DNA from: Hymenobacter sp. BRD67
GTDB taxonomy: Bacteria > Bacteroidota > Bacteroidia > Cytophagales > Hymenobacteraceae
NCBI RefSeq assembly: GCF_013256425.1
Contig: NZ_CP053904.1
Location: 1,488,001 to 1,552,000 of the forward strand
Length of the DNA stretch: 64,000 nucleotides
Direction of reading: 5' to 3'
Below, in pieces: positions 52,553 through 61,231 of the stretch (its first letter is position 1; the number at the start of each line of letters is the position of its first letter). The position numbers and the translations under genes were made by a program. The notes beneath the pieces are model-generated. The model had not been told where the DNA came from, did no database searches, and worked only from the letters and a program-made list of their open reading frames with translations.

Positions 52553-53959
52553 TCAGTGCGCGAGCAGCGTGGGCCATTCCAGCCACACCTGGGTGCCTTC
52601 GTTGGGCTGGCTCGTTACGCGCACCGTGCCGCCATGCAAGGCCATAATCTGGGCCGTGAGGGGCAGGCCGATGCCATGACCCGGCAGTCCGCGCACGGCC
52701 GCCGCCCGAAAAAACGGTACGAATACCTGGCTGAGGTCGGCGGCCTGCAACCCGTAGCCGTAGTCCTGCACCAGCAGCCGCAGGTGATGCCGGCCCGGTA
52801 CCAAAGTAGCCGTAACCGGTGCCGTAGCTTCGGCCGAGTACTTACAGGCATTGTCAAGCACGTTGAGAATAGCTGCCAGCAGCAGCGCCTCGTTGCCGCG
52901 CACCTCGGGCCGCTGGCCGCTGGCTTCGTCCCCGAGCTCTATATCTACGCGGCGCGTGGGGTAGCGCCGTAGTATCTGCTCATGGGCTTGCAGCAGCAGC
53001 TCATCGAGGCGCACAGGGCGCATGGGCACCTGCGAGGGGTCGCCGGAAGCGCGCGCTATCTGCAGCAGGCCATTGGTGAGGCTGCTGAGCTGGCGGGCTG
53101 CGTCGAGGGTACTTCGCAGGGTACGGCGATAGTCGGCCGCGGGCCGGGCGGCCGGCAGCAGCGCCACTTCCAGCTCGCCGATGAGCGCCGTGAGCGGGGT
53201 GCGCAGCTCGTGCGAGGCGTCGCGCACAAAGGTGCGCTGCCCACAAACGCCGATTCGAGGCGGTCGAGCAGGCGGTTGAAGCGCTGGGCCAAGCGCCCCA
53301 GCTCGTCGGGGCGGCCATTGCCCTGGGTGAGGCGGCGGGTAAGGTCGGTAGCTGTGATGCCGTCTACTTCGCCTACCATGCGGCGCAGGGGGCGCAGGGC
53401 CTGCCCGGCCAGCAGCCAGCCGCCCGCGCTCATCACCGCTGCCGCCGCCAGCAGGCCCAGCGCCAGCACCTGCCGTAGGCTCTGGAGCTGGTGCCGCCCT
53501 TCTTCATCGACCGAGGCCGCTACTACCACCAGCGGCCCCAGGCGGCTGCCTTGGTAGAGCAGGCCGACGGTTTCGTGGTAGTCCGCCTCCGGCTCAAGCA
53601 CGGCGCGCCCTTCGCGGCGGACTTTAGCCAGCCATTGCGCGGGAACCGCCGTAGTCGGGAGCTGCTGGCCCTCCCGAAACACCAGCTGGCCGGCAGCGTC
53701 GTACACGCGGCCTTCTTCGGCGGGCAGCGTGCGGTAAAGCTGGCGCAGATAGAGTCGGTAGGAGGCCTCGTGCTCGGAATCGGTATGGGCCTGCCCGTCG
53801 GCGTAGGCGTGTCCCACTACCATTGCCCGCCGAAATAAGCTTTGGGTAAACTCCTCCCGCCGCCCCGTTGGGTTACGAAGTAGATAGCCAGCGCAAACAG
53901 CACCAGCGTTATCACCAAAATGGCCCGAACTGGGCCGCCAGCCGCAGGCGAATAGACAT
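52553..53959 (-). CDS. Transmembrane sensor histidine kinase, CusS type (three apparent frameshifts)
   Basis: Joining four pieces gives about 470 residues: MSIRLRLAAQF, a transmembrane helix (ILVITLVLFALAIYFVTQ), a periplasmic region (FRRAMVVGHAYADGQAHTDS), a second helix (VLALGLLAAAAVMSAGGWLL), HAMP (LRRMVGEVDGITATDLTRRL), HisKA with RDASHELRTPLTALIGELEV and an ATPase domain (ILNVLDNACKYSAEA, DYGYGLQ, GHGIGLPLTAQIMAL). Breaks lie in C runs at 53240-53242, 53863-53866 and 53924-53926; each needs one base. The layout is like that of heavy-metal sensors such as CusS, but the ligand is unknown. The cognate regulator gene is 37 bp upstream, in the same operon. Confidence 0.87.
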
Positions 53960-53996
53960 AGGATGATGACGTTTGTGATGTTATATATAATAAATA

Positions 53997-54725
53997 TTAT
54001 ATAATTATTGTAAAAAAAAATGGCTGTGTGGCGCTCCTTAGCTCACTGCCCGCAATCCGTAGCGCGTAGCCCATGCCTACCAGCGTATGAATCAGCTTTG
54101 GCTCAAAGCCTCTATCCAGCTTATTTCTTAAAAAATTAATATAGACATCAATTACATTAGAGCCGGTATCGAAGTTTAAATCCCAGACGTGCTCCAGCAG
54201 GTCGGCGCGGCTCACCACGCGGCCTTGATGGCGCAGCAGGTATTCGAGCAGGGCAAACTCGCGGGCAGTGAGCTGCACAGGCTGCCCCGCCCGCTCCACG
54301 CGCTTGGTAGCGGGGTCGAGGCTGAGGTCGGCCAGGCGCAGAACGGCCGCCGGGGCGGGGGCGTCCGTGCGGCGGCGCACCAGCGCCCGGATGCGGGCCA
54401 GCAGCTCGCTAAAGGCAAAGGGCTTTACCAGATAATCATCGGCCCCGGCATCGAGGCCCCGAATTTTGTCGTCTGTTTCGCCCAGCGCCGTGAGCATCAG
54501 AATGGGCACGGCCGTGTCGTGGGCCCGTACCTGCCGGCACACCTCAAGCCCGCTGATGCCGGGCAGCATCTGGTCGAGAATAAGGCAGTCGTACGAAGTG
54601 TTTTGGGCGCGGTGCAGGCCCAGTAGCCCATCGGCGGCCAGGTCTACGCCGTACCCCTGCTCGGTGAGGCCCTGGTGCAGGAAGGCCGCCACGGAGGGCT
54701 CGTCTTCGACAAGAAGAATTTTCAT
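53997..54725 (-). CDS. OmpR/PhoB-family response regulator
   Basis: The start is ATG at 54725 (MKILLVEDEPSVAAFLHQGL). The receiver has the acidic pair VEDE, the phosphoacceptor in DCLILDQMLPGISGLE, and the Thr and Lys in LTALGE and YLVKPFAFSE. The C-terminal winged helix reads LTAREFALLEYLLRHQGRVV, SRADLLEHVWDLNFDTGSNV and IDVYINFLRNKLDRGF. The family usually ends at GMGYALR; here about 17 further residues follow, ending FFFTIII, which may be read-through into AT-rich DNA. It is the first gene of the operon with the histidine kinase at 52553. Confidence 0.9.
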   Translation of the reverse strand: MKILLVEDEPSVAAFLHQGLTEQGYGVDLAADGLLGLHRAQNTSYDCLILDQMLPGISGLEVCRQVRAHDTAVPILMLTALGETDDKIRGLDAGADDYLVKPFAFSELLARIRALVRRRTDAPAPAAVLRLADLSLDPATKRVERAGQPVQLTAREFALLEYLLRHQGRVVSRADLLEHVWDLNFDTGSNVIDVYINFLRNKLDRGFEPKLIHTLVGMGYALRIAGSELRSATQPFFFTIII

Positions 54726-54828
54726 AGGCACAAGGCAAATCTGGATAGTTCCGCCGATTTGCCGGGACAAAAATGCGGCTGACCGCTGGTTTCTGGCCGG
54801 AGGAGAAGAGGCAGCAGAGTTGGCCAGC

Positions 54829-54836
54829 TACTTTTG
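54829..54836 (+). promoter_or_regulatory. -7 element TACTTTTG
   Basis: This TAnnTTTG match lies 20 bp before the ATG of the TPR lipoprotein gene at 54856 and supports that start. Confidence 0.5.
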
Positions 54837-54855
54837 CAGCTCGCTTTGGCTGCAT

Positions 54856-55986
54856 ATGTTTCGTTGGCTTCTTCCTATTCTAGCTTTGCTGCTGGCTAGC
54901 TGCCACGGCGCTCCTGCCGAGCGGCCCGATACCCTCGTGGATTTGGCTACCGTGCGCAGCGGACCCCGCGTGCAGGCCGATGAGCTGGATGGAGCCATTC
55001 GGCAGCAGCCCGACAACACTGGCCTCCTGGCTCGCCGGGCCACGCTGCGGCTGGCAGCGGGCCAGCCAGAGGCGGCGCTCCACGATGTGGAAGCTGCTTT
55101 GCGCATCGACGACCAGGATGGTGACCTTGATTTTTTACAGGCCCGTACGCTGCGGGCTCTGGGCCGCCTGCCCGAGGCGCTGGCTGCCGCCCGCCGCGCC
55201 GCCGACAACGGCTTCAACTCGCCCGAGCTGCCGCTGCTCGAAGGAGAAACCCACCTGGCGGCGCACCAGTACGAAGCCGCGCTGGCCAGCCTCGACCGTA
55301 CCCTGCGCCTCGACCCCGACCAGCCCGCCGCGCTTTTTTACAAAGGGCTAGCCTACGCCGCCACGGCCGATACTGCTCAGGCGCTCGACTATCTGCAGGC
55401 TGCCCGTGCCCGCGACCCGCGCCAGCCCGAGATTTTGCACCAGCTGGCTTTTTTGCTCAATGCCTACCGCGTGCCCGCCGAGGCAGCGGTCTACGCCGCT
55501 CAGGGCCTGCGCCTCGACTCAACTTATGGTGCGCTGCACTACGACTACGGCCGCCAGCTTGAGTTGCAGGGTCGCCCCGATAGCGCCCTGCGCTACTACC
55601 GCCGCGCCTTGGCGCTCGACACCACGCAGTACCGGGCCGATTACCGGCTGGCGCTGGCTGCCAGCGCCCACGGCCAGCGGCCGCCCGTCGTTATTGCCCA
55701 CTTGCAGCGGGCACTGCGCCGCAACCCACGCCTGCCCGGAGCCCGGGCCATCTTGGCCGAGGCTCTGGAAGCGCAGCGCCGCCTGCCCGAAGCGCTGCGC
55801 CAGTACCAGATGCTGGTGCTCGAAAATCCTAGTAATCAGCACTGGACCTTCAAGGTGTGGAAGCTGCGCGACCTGGTGCAGGCCTCGCTGCCCGACAGCC
55901 TGCGCACCGCGCCGCGCAGCTATTACCACCGCCCGCCCGCCCGGCCCCGCCCCGTGGAGCCGCTGGCCCCGCTGCCCATGCGATAG
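54856..55986 (+). CDS. TPR-repeat lipoprotein
   Basis: From the ATG at 54856 the 376-residue product has a lipoprotein signal (MFRWLLPILALLLASC) and at least seven TPR-like repeats: GLLARRATLRLAAGQPEAAL, FLQARTLRALGRLPEALAAA, LLEGETHLAAHQYEAALASL, ALFYKGLAYAATADTAQALD, LHYDYGRQLELQGRPDSALR and ARAILAEALEAQRRLPEALR. The tail is Pro/Arg-rich. The longer frame upstream (to 54466) lies over the response-regulator gene and is rejected. It is a probable scaffold at the outer membrane; the partner is unknown. Confidence 0.85.
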   Translation: MFRWLLPILALLLASCHGAPAERPDTLVDLATVRSGPRVQADELDGAIRQQPDNTGLLARRATLRLAAGQPEAALHDVEAALRIDDQDGDLDFLQARTLRALGRLPEALAAARRAADNGFNSPELPLLEGETHLAAHQYEAALASLDRTLRLDPDQPAALFYKGLAYAATADTAQALDYLQAARARDPRQPEILHQLAFLLNAYRVPAEAAVYAAQGLRLDSTYGALHYDYGRQLELQGRPDSALRYYRRALALDTTQYRADYRLALAASAHGQRPPVVIAHLQRALRRNPRLPGARAILAEALEAQRRLPEALRQYQMLVLENPSNQHWTFKVWKLRDLVQASLPDSLRTAPRSYYHRPPARPRPVEPLAPLPMR

Positions 55987-56174
55987 GGAAGGGCGCGCTA
56001 TTCAGCTAGCGTGGATAGCCAGTGGGCTACCCGAGTATCGCGTTGGCCCGGGACCGGAGCAGCATAGTAAACCGGCAAATAGCACCTGATTGATAGTAAA
56101 TACTAATGAGCGCCTAAAAAGCTGGTTAGCTGATTAACTTTATCCAACTTAATGCCAGGTATGGCCACAGCGCC

Positions 56175-56198
56175 TAGCATTTTTATGCGATACTGCCG
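56175..56198 (+). promoter_or_regulatory. Copy A of a 24-bp element shared with 60407
   Basis: It begins TAGCATTTTTATGC and ends GATACTGCCG. It differs from copy B by one base and contains the dyad GCAT-n4-ATGC. It starts 39 bases upstream of the TATCTTTG box at 56214, as copy B does upstream of its own -7 box. It is a probable activator or repressor site. Confidence 0.6.
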
Positions 56199-56213
56199 TG
56201 CCCACTATAGCTC

Positions 56214-56221
56214 TATCTTTG
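56214..56221 (+). promoter_or_regulatory. -7 element TATCTTTG of the type IX cargo-like gene
   Basis: This is a perfect TAnnTTTG match 41 bp before the ATG at 56262. Confidence 0.65.
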
Positions 56222-56261
56222 TTGGGCTGTAGTAGGCACGTTTCAAGTCCTTTCCCTCTTT

Positions 56262-57767
56262 ATGAGAAAACTTTACTTTGCCCTGACGGCTGGTGGACTG
56301 ACCCTGGCGAGCCCGGCCCTGGCTCAGGATTTAATCAACAACGGGGCCACGCTCACGGTGCAGCCGGGGGCTGTGCTCTACGTAGGTACGGGTGGGCTCA
56401 GCAACCAGGCTGGCGGTTCACTCACCAATGCGGGCACTTTGCGCGTAGACGGGCCGCTAATTAATGCCGCGACCCTCGACCTGAGCACGGGCACGCTCGA
56501 AGCGCGCGGCGACCTGGCCAATACGGGTAGCCTGCTACCCGGTGCCAGCGCGGTTACTTTCAGCGGGGTGGCCAATCAGTTGCTGACCCCCGGCGGGGCG
56601 AGTCTCTACCAGGTAGTGGTCAACAAGCCCACGGCCGGGGCTAATACCCTGCTGCTGGGCGGCGATTTGACGGTGCTTAATTTGCTGACCCTGACCAATG
56701 GCCTCGTCAACACCAAGAACGGAGCTGTGGTCAATACCCTGCGGCTGCCCAATGCCGCCAACGTGAGTGGCGAAACCACCGGGCGCTACGTGCTCGGGGC
56801 GCTGCAAGTCACGCGCAACGCTGTAAGCGGGGCAACCGTCGACTTCGGCCACGGGGCCGTGCTCAACCCCACCACCAACAACCTGGGCACGGTGGCCATC
56901 ACCCGCACGGCGGGTCTTACCACGGCCGATGTGAGCTACGGCCAGAACCTGAACAACAGTTCGTATAAAGGGATTGACCGCATTTACTCGGTGGTACCCA
57001 CCAGCCAGCCCAGCGCACCGGTGCAGCTGACGCTGAGCTGGCTGGCCGACAACGACAACGGCCTGACCGATTTTAGTCAGGCCCGGATGTGGCAGCAACC
57101 CAGCGCTGGCCAGGCCTGGGTTGCCGTAGGGCCCACCGCCGGGGCCAGCAGCCGCAGCCTCACCAGCAGCCCGACGCTACTCAACCGCTTCACGGTGAGC
57201 AACGCGGCTAATCCGCTGCCCGTCACGCTCACCGATTTCACGGCCCGGGCGCAGGGGCCGGCCACCGTGCGCTTGGCCTGGCACACGGCTACCGAGCTCA
57301 ACAATGAGGGTTTCACGGTGGAGCGCAGCCTGGATGGACGTGGCTTCGGGGCGGTGAGCACGGTGGCCGGGGCCGGTACCAGCACCACGCCGCACGACTA
57401 CAGTCTGCTCGACACCCAGCTGCCGGCCGGGGCCACGCTGCTGTACTACCGCCTGCGCCAGACCGACCTGAATGGTACGCTGAGCTACTCAGTAGTGCGC
57501 ACGGTGGCCCTGACGGCCCAGGCCGAAGGCTTCGTGGTCTATCCGACCCATGTGCTACCGGGGCAAGTTGCTACTTACCTCTACACGGGCCCGACCGGCC
57601 CGGCCACGCTGCACGTGTTTGACGTGCTGGGTCGCTCCGTGCTGAGCCTGCCGGCCGATGGCCGGCCCCAGGGCGAAGTACCGCTGGCCGGGCTGGCTGC
57701 CGGGGCCTATGTACTCCGCTACACCTCAGCCACGGCCAGCTTCACCTCCCGTTGCGTGGTAGAATAG
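56262..57767 (+). CDS. Secreted protein with type IX C-terminal sorting module
   Basis: The 501-residue product has a signal peptide (MRKLYFALTAGGLTLASPAL) and short repeated beta strands at residues 23-130 (LINNGATLTVQPGAVLYVGT, GGSLTNAGTLRVDGPLINA), as in right-handed beta-solenoid adhesins. A middle domain follows (VAITRTAGLTTADVSYGQNL), then a fibronectin-like section (LPVTLTDFTARAQGPATVRL, AWHTATELNNEGFTVERSLD). The C-terminal module (VVYPTHVLPGQVATYLYTGP, LHVFDVLGRSVLSLPADG, GLAAGAYVLRYTSATASFTS, RCVVE) is that of type A sorting domains read by the type IX secretion system. It is likely surface-exposed. Its promoter region shares an element with that of the regulator at 60459. Confidence 0.85.
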   Translation: MRKLYFALTAGGLTLASPALAQDLINNGATLTVQPGAVLYVGTGGLSNQAGGSLTNAGTLRVDGPLINAATLDLSTGTLEARGDLANTGSLLPGASAVTFSGVANQLLTPGGASLYQVVVNKPTAGANTLLLGGDLTVLNLLTLTNGLVNTKNGAVVNTLRLPNAANVSGETTGRYVLGALQVTRNAVSGATVDFGHGAVLNPTTNNLGTVAITRTAGLTTADVSYGQNLNNSSYKGIDRIYSVVPTSQPSAPVQLTLSWLADNDNGLTDFSQARMWQQPSAGQAWVAVGPTAGASSRSLTSSPTLLNRFTVSNAANPLPVTLTDFTARAQGPATVRLAWHTATELNNEGFTVERSLDGRGFGAVSTVAGAGTSTTPHDYSLLDTQLPAGATLLYYRLRQTDLNGTLSYSVVRTVALTAQAEGFVVYPTHVLPGQVATYLYTGPTGPATLHVFDVLGRSVLSLPADGRPQGEVPLAGLAAGAYVLRYTSATASFTSRCVVE

Positions 57768-58465
57768 ACGCGCTTTTCTCTTGGTTAGTACTACCAGCTT
57801 TTTTCTGTTTAATGAAAAGCCTGTTTGCTCCGCTTTGGCAAGCGCTGGGGTAGGGGCCTCGGTTCCGGCTGGTAGTTACTGGGCACGGGGGAAGAGCGGC
57901 CTCTGCTGATACTTCCTGCCCCGCCTGACCCAAGCCCCTGCATGTAGTCATTGCCTTCCCCGCCAACAGGCCTGATTGTGTATCAGACCGACGAGACGGT
58001 GGGTTACTGCTACAATGCCGGTACGCCAGCGGCCCCAAACTGGCAGCAAATTGCCTCTGCCAGTGGCGTGGCCCTCACAGCCAGCAAAGGTCCTTACCAA
58101 GACCAACCCGAACGTGGCCCTGGGTGGCCCGCTAACCGGAGCCACCGACGTGCCGCTCTCGGTTTACCAGGGCCCGGCGAAGCTGCCCCGGCCGGGGCCT
58201 GTCGCGCAAGCAGCTTCCGGTAACCTCAGGGGTTGGAAAGGCCTTCGGCCGTCTGACGGGGAGATTGTGGCATATTTTTAAATTTATTATTTCATATATT
58301 TAAAAAGTATATATTTTGCTTTTGCGGACGCTGTGGCCAGCCTGCTCGATATTCATTGCCCGCATACCTGGTAGTCAATTGCATTGTCAGCGGCTGCCCA
58401 GCGCCGGGCCGGTACGAAGAGCCGTGCTTTCTTTGTAGTCAGGCTTCGAAAAGAAGCGGTTACCT
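57768..58465. other. 700-bp stretch with a tail-fibre-like fossil
   Basis: No intact gene is seen. Bases 57951-58200 hold the fossil described separately. Bases 58270-58320 are extremely AT-rich (runs of TATATATTT type) and may contain the promoter of the kinase gene at 58466. Confidence 0.5.
57951..58200 (+). pseudogene. Fragment of a tail-fibre/trimeric-adhesin-like protein
   Basis: One frame gives PPTGLIVYQTDETVGYCYNA, GTPAAPNWQQIASASGVALT; another continues with LTKTNPNVALGGPLTGATDV and PLSVYQG. Together these look like the phrase (GLIVYQTD-TVGYYYN-G-W-Q ... TK-N-NVALGGPLTGATD) of long surface or tail-fibre-like proteins in this group. There is no start or end, and the change of frame is not of the one-missing-base kind. 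It is a likely remnant, directly after a surface-protein gene. Confidence 0.4.
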
Positions 58466-60409
58466 ATGATTCGTTTAGGAGTCTTGCTGGCTTGGGGATG
58501 GCTGTCGGCGGCCGGGGTGCTGGCTCAGCCCCAGGTGCCGCGCGCCTTGGTTGCCCAGCCCGCCGTAGCGTCGTGGCTGGCCGCGCTGGCCGCGCACCCC
58601 CAGGCCGATAGCCTGCACCTGGTACTACTTACTAAACTAGCCGGGGCCGTGCAGGCCCGCAACGTGCGCGCGGCCCGGCCAGCACTGCTGGCCGCCGTGG
58701 CTTTGGCCCGCCAGCTGCACCAGGGCGACCTTTTGGCCGAAACCTTGCTCGACCTGGCCGACTATCACACGCTGCTGGCGCAGTACGACTCGGCGGCCTC
58801 CTGCCTGCGCCAGGCCAACCGCGACTTTACCCGTCTGCACGACCTCGGCGGCCAGATGCGCTGCCTGGGGCGCCTCGGGCGCATTGCCGACCAGCAGGGC
58901 CGGTACGTGGCCAGCCTTGCCTACACGTTTCAGGGGCTGGGCCTCCCCCGTACCGGCGACAACCGCCGCTTTTATAACAGCCTCCAGATTCAGCTGGCGC
59001 ATACGTATGCCGAGGTGGGTAATTATGCCGAGGCTATCCGCTACCTGCGCACTGCCCTGCACGAAGCCTATCATTGGGACTACCCCGACCGCGAAAACCT
59101 GGCGCATGACGCACTGGGTGAAGTATACCGGCAGCAGCACCAGTGGGCAGCGGCCCAAAAAAACTTTGACCGCAGCCTGTATATCAGTCAGCGTCTCGGG
59201 TTTGTCTCGCTCACAATCGGCACCCGCCTGCACCTGGCGCGCCTGCACGAAGACCAGGGCCAGACCGCTGCCGCTCGGGCCTTGGCCCAGCAGGTGCTCA
59301 CCCAGGCCCAGGCCGCCAATGAGCCGTTGCTGGTGCCGCCGGCTCAAGCCATGCTGGCGCGGCTGGCCCTGGCCCAGGGCCAGCTGCCTGAAGCCCTGGC
59401 CCTGGCCAGGCGCAGCCTGGAGGCCAGCCAGCGGGTACACGCCGTGTCGGGCGTGCGCGAGGCCAGCGCTGTGCTGGTGCAGGTATATACCCGGCAGCGC
59501 GCTTATGGCTCGGCCCTGTCCGCTCTGCAGCAGTACGATAGCACTAATGATAGCTTGATAGGCGATGTAACCCGCCGCCGGGTTGCTCTCCTGCAATTCG
59601 ACCACCAGCGCCGCAGTCAGCAGGCCCAGATTCGGCTGCTTACCCAGCAAAACCGCCTGCAGGGCCAGCAGCAGGAGCTGGACCACCTGCGCACCCAGCG
59701 CACGGTAGGGGCTCTGAGCGCCCTCAGCCTGCTGGCTGTGCTGCTGGCTGGCGGTGGCCTCTGGCAGGTGCGCCGCCGCCAGGCTACCCGTGAGGCCCGG
59801 CTGCGCTCTCAGCTCGCCGCCGACCTTCACGACGATGTGGGTACCCTGCTCTCGCAAATTTCTATGCAGAGTCAGGTGCTGCAAGCCGGCCTGCTGACCG
59901 ACCCCGCCGGCCAGCACCGGCAGTTGGGTCAGATAAGCGAGGCCAGCCGCACGGCCGTGCGTCAGCTCAACGACGTGGTCTGGAGCCTTGATGCGCATAA
60001 CGATACTTTGCCCCAACTACTCGACCGCCTGCGCGACTATGCCTACGAGGTGCTGGGCCCGGTAGGCGTACCGGTTGAGTTTACGCTGCCCGCTCAGGTG
60101 CCCGCCCGCTATCTGCCCCTGGCGCTGCGCCGTAACCTGTACCTCATCTACAAGGAAGCCTTGCACAACGTGCTTAAGCACGCTCCCTCCACTCCGCGGC
60201 TGGTAGTAGGGGTGGCTCTGCTGACTTCCGCTAACCTGGTTCTCACGCTCGAAAATGACGCGCCCGTCGGTTCCATACCCCTTGTGCCGCGTCGCAGCGG
60301 CCATGGCCTGCGCAACATCGCGGCCCGCGCAGCGGCCGTGGGGGGTACTGCTACCAGCGGCCCCCGGCCCGACGGAGGCTTTGTAGTGCGGGTAGTAGTG
60401 CCCGTGTAG
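58466..60409 (+). CDS. TPR-containing sensor histidine kinase, HisKA_3 (UhpB/NarX) type
   Basis: The 647-residue product has a signal peptide (RLGVLLAWGWLSAAGVLAQP), a periplasmic TPR region (residues about 80-390: LDLADYHTLLAQYDSAASCL, LQIQLAHTYAEVGNYAEAIR, LARLHEDQGQTAAARALAQQ), a coiled coil and one transmembrane helix (VGALSALSLLAVLLAGGGLW). A HisKA_3 domain follows with the phosphoacceptor in LAADLHDDVGTLLSQISMQS, and then the HATPase (NLYLIYKEALHNVLKHAPST, GHGLRNIAARA). The G1 box is degenerate (LTLENDAP). The gene is closely followed by its NarL-type regulator, and the stop codon overlaps copy B of the regulatory element. Confidence 0.9.
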   Translation: MIRLGVLLAWGWLSAAGVLAQPQVPRALVAQPAVASWLAALAAHPQADSLHLVLLTKLAGAVQARNVRAARPALLAAVALARQLHQGDLLAETLLDLADYHTLLAQYDSAASCLRQANRDFTRLHDLGGQMRCLGRLGRIADQQGRYVASLAYTFQGLGLPRTGDNRRFYNSLQIQLAHTYAEVGNYAEAIRYLRTALHEAYHWDYPDRENLAHDALGEVYRQQHQWAAAQKNFDRSLYISQRLGFVSLTIGTRLHLARLHEDQGQTAAARALAQQVLTQAQAANEPLLVPPAQAMLARLALAQGQLPEALALARRSLEASQRVHAVSGVREASAVLVQVYTRQRAYGSALSALQQYDSTNDSLIGDVTRRRVALLQFDHQRRSQQAQIRLLTQQNRLQGQQQELDHLRTQRTVGALSALSLLAVLLAGGGLWQVRRRQATREARLRSQLAADLHDDVGTLLSQISMQSQVLQAGLLTDPAGQHRQLGQISEASRTAVRQLNDVVWSLDAHNDTLPQLLDRLRDYAYEVLGPVGVPVEFTLPAQVPARYLPLALRRNLYLIYKEALHNVLKHAPSTPRLVVGVALLTSANLVLTLENDAPVGSIPLVPRRSGHGLRNIAARAAAVGGTATSGPRPDGGFVVRVVVPV

Positions 60410-60430
60410 CATCTTTATGCGATACTGCCG
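60407..60430 (+). promoter_or_regulatory. Copy B of the 24-bp element shared with 56175
   Basis: It begins TAGCATCTTTATGC (its TAG is the stop codon of the kinase gene) and ends GATACTGCCG. It starts exactly 39 bases before the -7 box TACCTTTG at 60446, the same spacing as copy A. Confidence 0.6.
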
Positions 60431-60445
60431 CGGGGGAGGGGAGCT

Positions 60446-60453
60446 TACCTTTG
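60446..60453 (+). promoter_or_regulatory. -7 element TACCTTTG of the response-regulator gene
   Basis: This is a perfect TAnnTTTG match ending five bases before the GTG at 60459, so transcription would start at or near the start codon (leaderless mRNA). Confidence 0.55.
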
Positions 60454-60458
60454 TATGC

Positions 60459-61094
60459 GTGATAACTCCTTTGGCCCTTATCGAAGACCAGCCCGCTATC
60501 CGGCAGGCACTCAGCACCTATTTCGGCGCTCAGCCCGAGTTTGCACTGGTCAGCGTATCAGCCTCAGTCGAGGAGCTACTGGCCGGCCTTGACGCCGGGG
60601 GGCGGCCGCCCCGCCTGGTGCTTTCCGATGTGGGCCTGCCCGGTGGGCTGTCCGGCATTGAGGGGATTGCGAGCATTCGGGCGCGGGTGCCGCAGGTCGA
60701 GGTAGTACTGCTAACCGTTTACCAGGAGCCAGAGCGCATATTTCAGGCGCTGTGTGCCGGAGCGGTAGGCTACCTCGTCAAAACCACGGGCCTGGCTGAC
60801 CTCAAAACGGCCCTGCTCGATGTGCTGGCCGGCGGTTCGCCCATGTCGCCAGCCGTGGCCCGGCACGTAGTGCGCTATTTTCGCCCCGTTGAGCGGCGGC
60901 CCTCCCCGGTTTCGCTCACTGCTCGCGAGCAACAGGTAGTCGAGGCCATTGAGCAGGGATTAAGCTACAAGCTGATTGCCGACCGCCTGGGCGTGTCGCT
61001 CAATACTGTCCGCTCCCACATCCGGGCGGTATACGAAAAGCTGGAGATTAACTCCCGGGCCGAGCTTATGAGTCGAAGCAGGCACTGGGAATAA
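60459..61094 (+). CDS. NarL/LuxR-family response regulator
   Basis: The start is taken as GTG at 60459 (MITPLALIEDQPAIRQALST); an ATG at 60417 lies upstream of the promoter. The 211-residue product has a receiver (IEDQPA acidic pair, Asp in PPRLVLSDVGLPGGLSGIEG, Thr in LLTVYQ, Lys in YLVKTTG) and a C-terminal LuxR HTH (LTAREQQVVEAIEQGLSYKL, IADRLGVSLNTVRSHIRAVY, EKLEINSRAELM). It forms a pair with the kinase just upstream. The 24-bp element before it suggests autoregulation together with control of the surface protein at 56262. Confidence 0.9.
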   Translation: MITPLALIEDQPAIRQALSTYFGAQPEFALVSVSASVEELLAGLDAGGRPPRLVLSDVGLPGGLSGIEGIASIRARVPQVEVVLLTVYQEPERIFQALCAGAVGYLVKTTGLADLKTALLDVLAGGSPMSPAVARHVVRYFRPVERRPSPVSLTAREQQVVEAIEQGLSYKLIADRLGVSLNTVRSHIRAVYEKLEINSRAELMSRSRHWE

Positions 61095-61231
61095 GGACTA
61101 TAGGGTATGCCAGGAGCGGCAGCCTGCCCCCGTAGCTGGCTTTAGCGGCGGCAACAGGCCCAAACTCCACTTACTTATTCTCCTCTCGCCGTAACTTGCG
61201 CCGGCCTTGCGCCCTCCGCAGGCTATTGTGT

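Noticed and set aside
58637..60016. A 459-codon open frame on the minus strand opposite the TPR kinase
   Set aside because: It is a shadow frame; the plus-strand protein has a signal peptide, TPRs and the HDDVG kinase motif.
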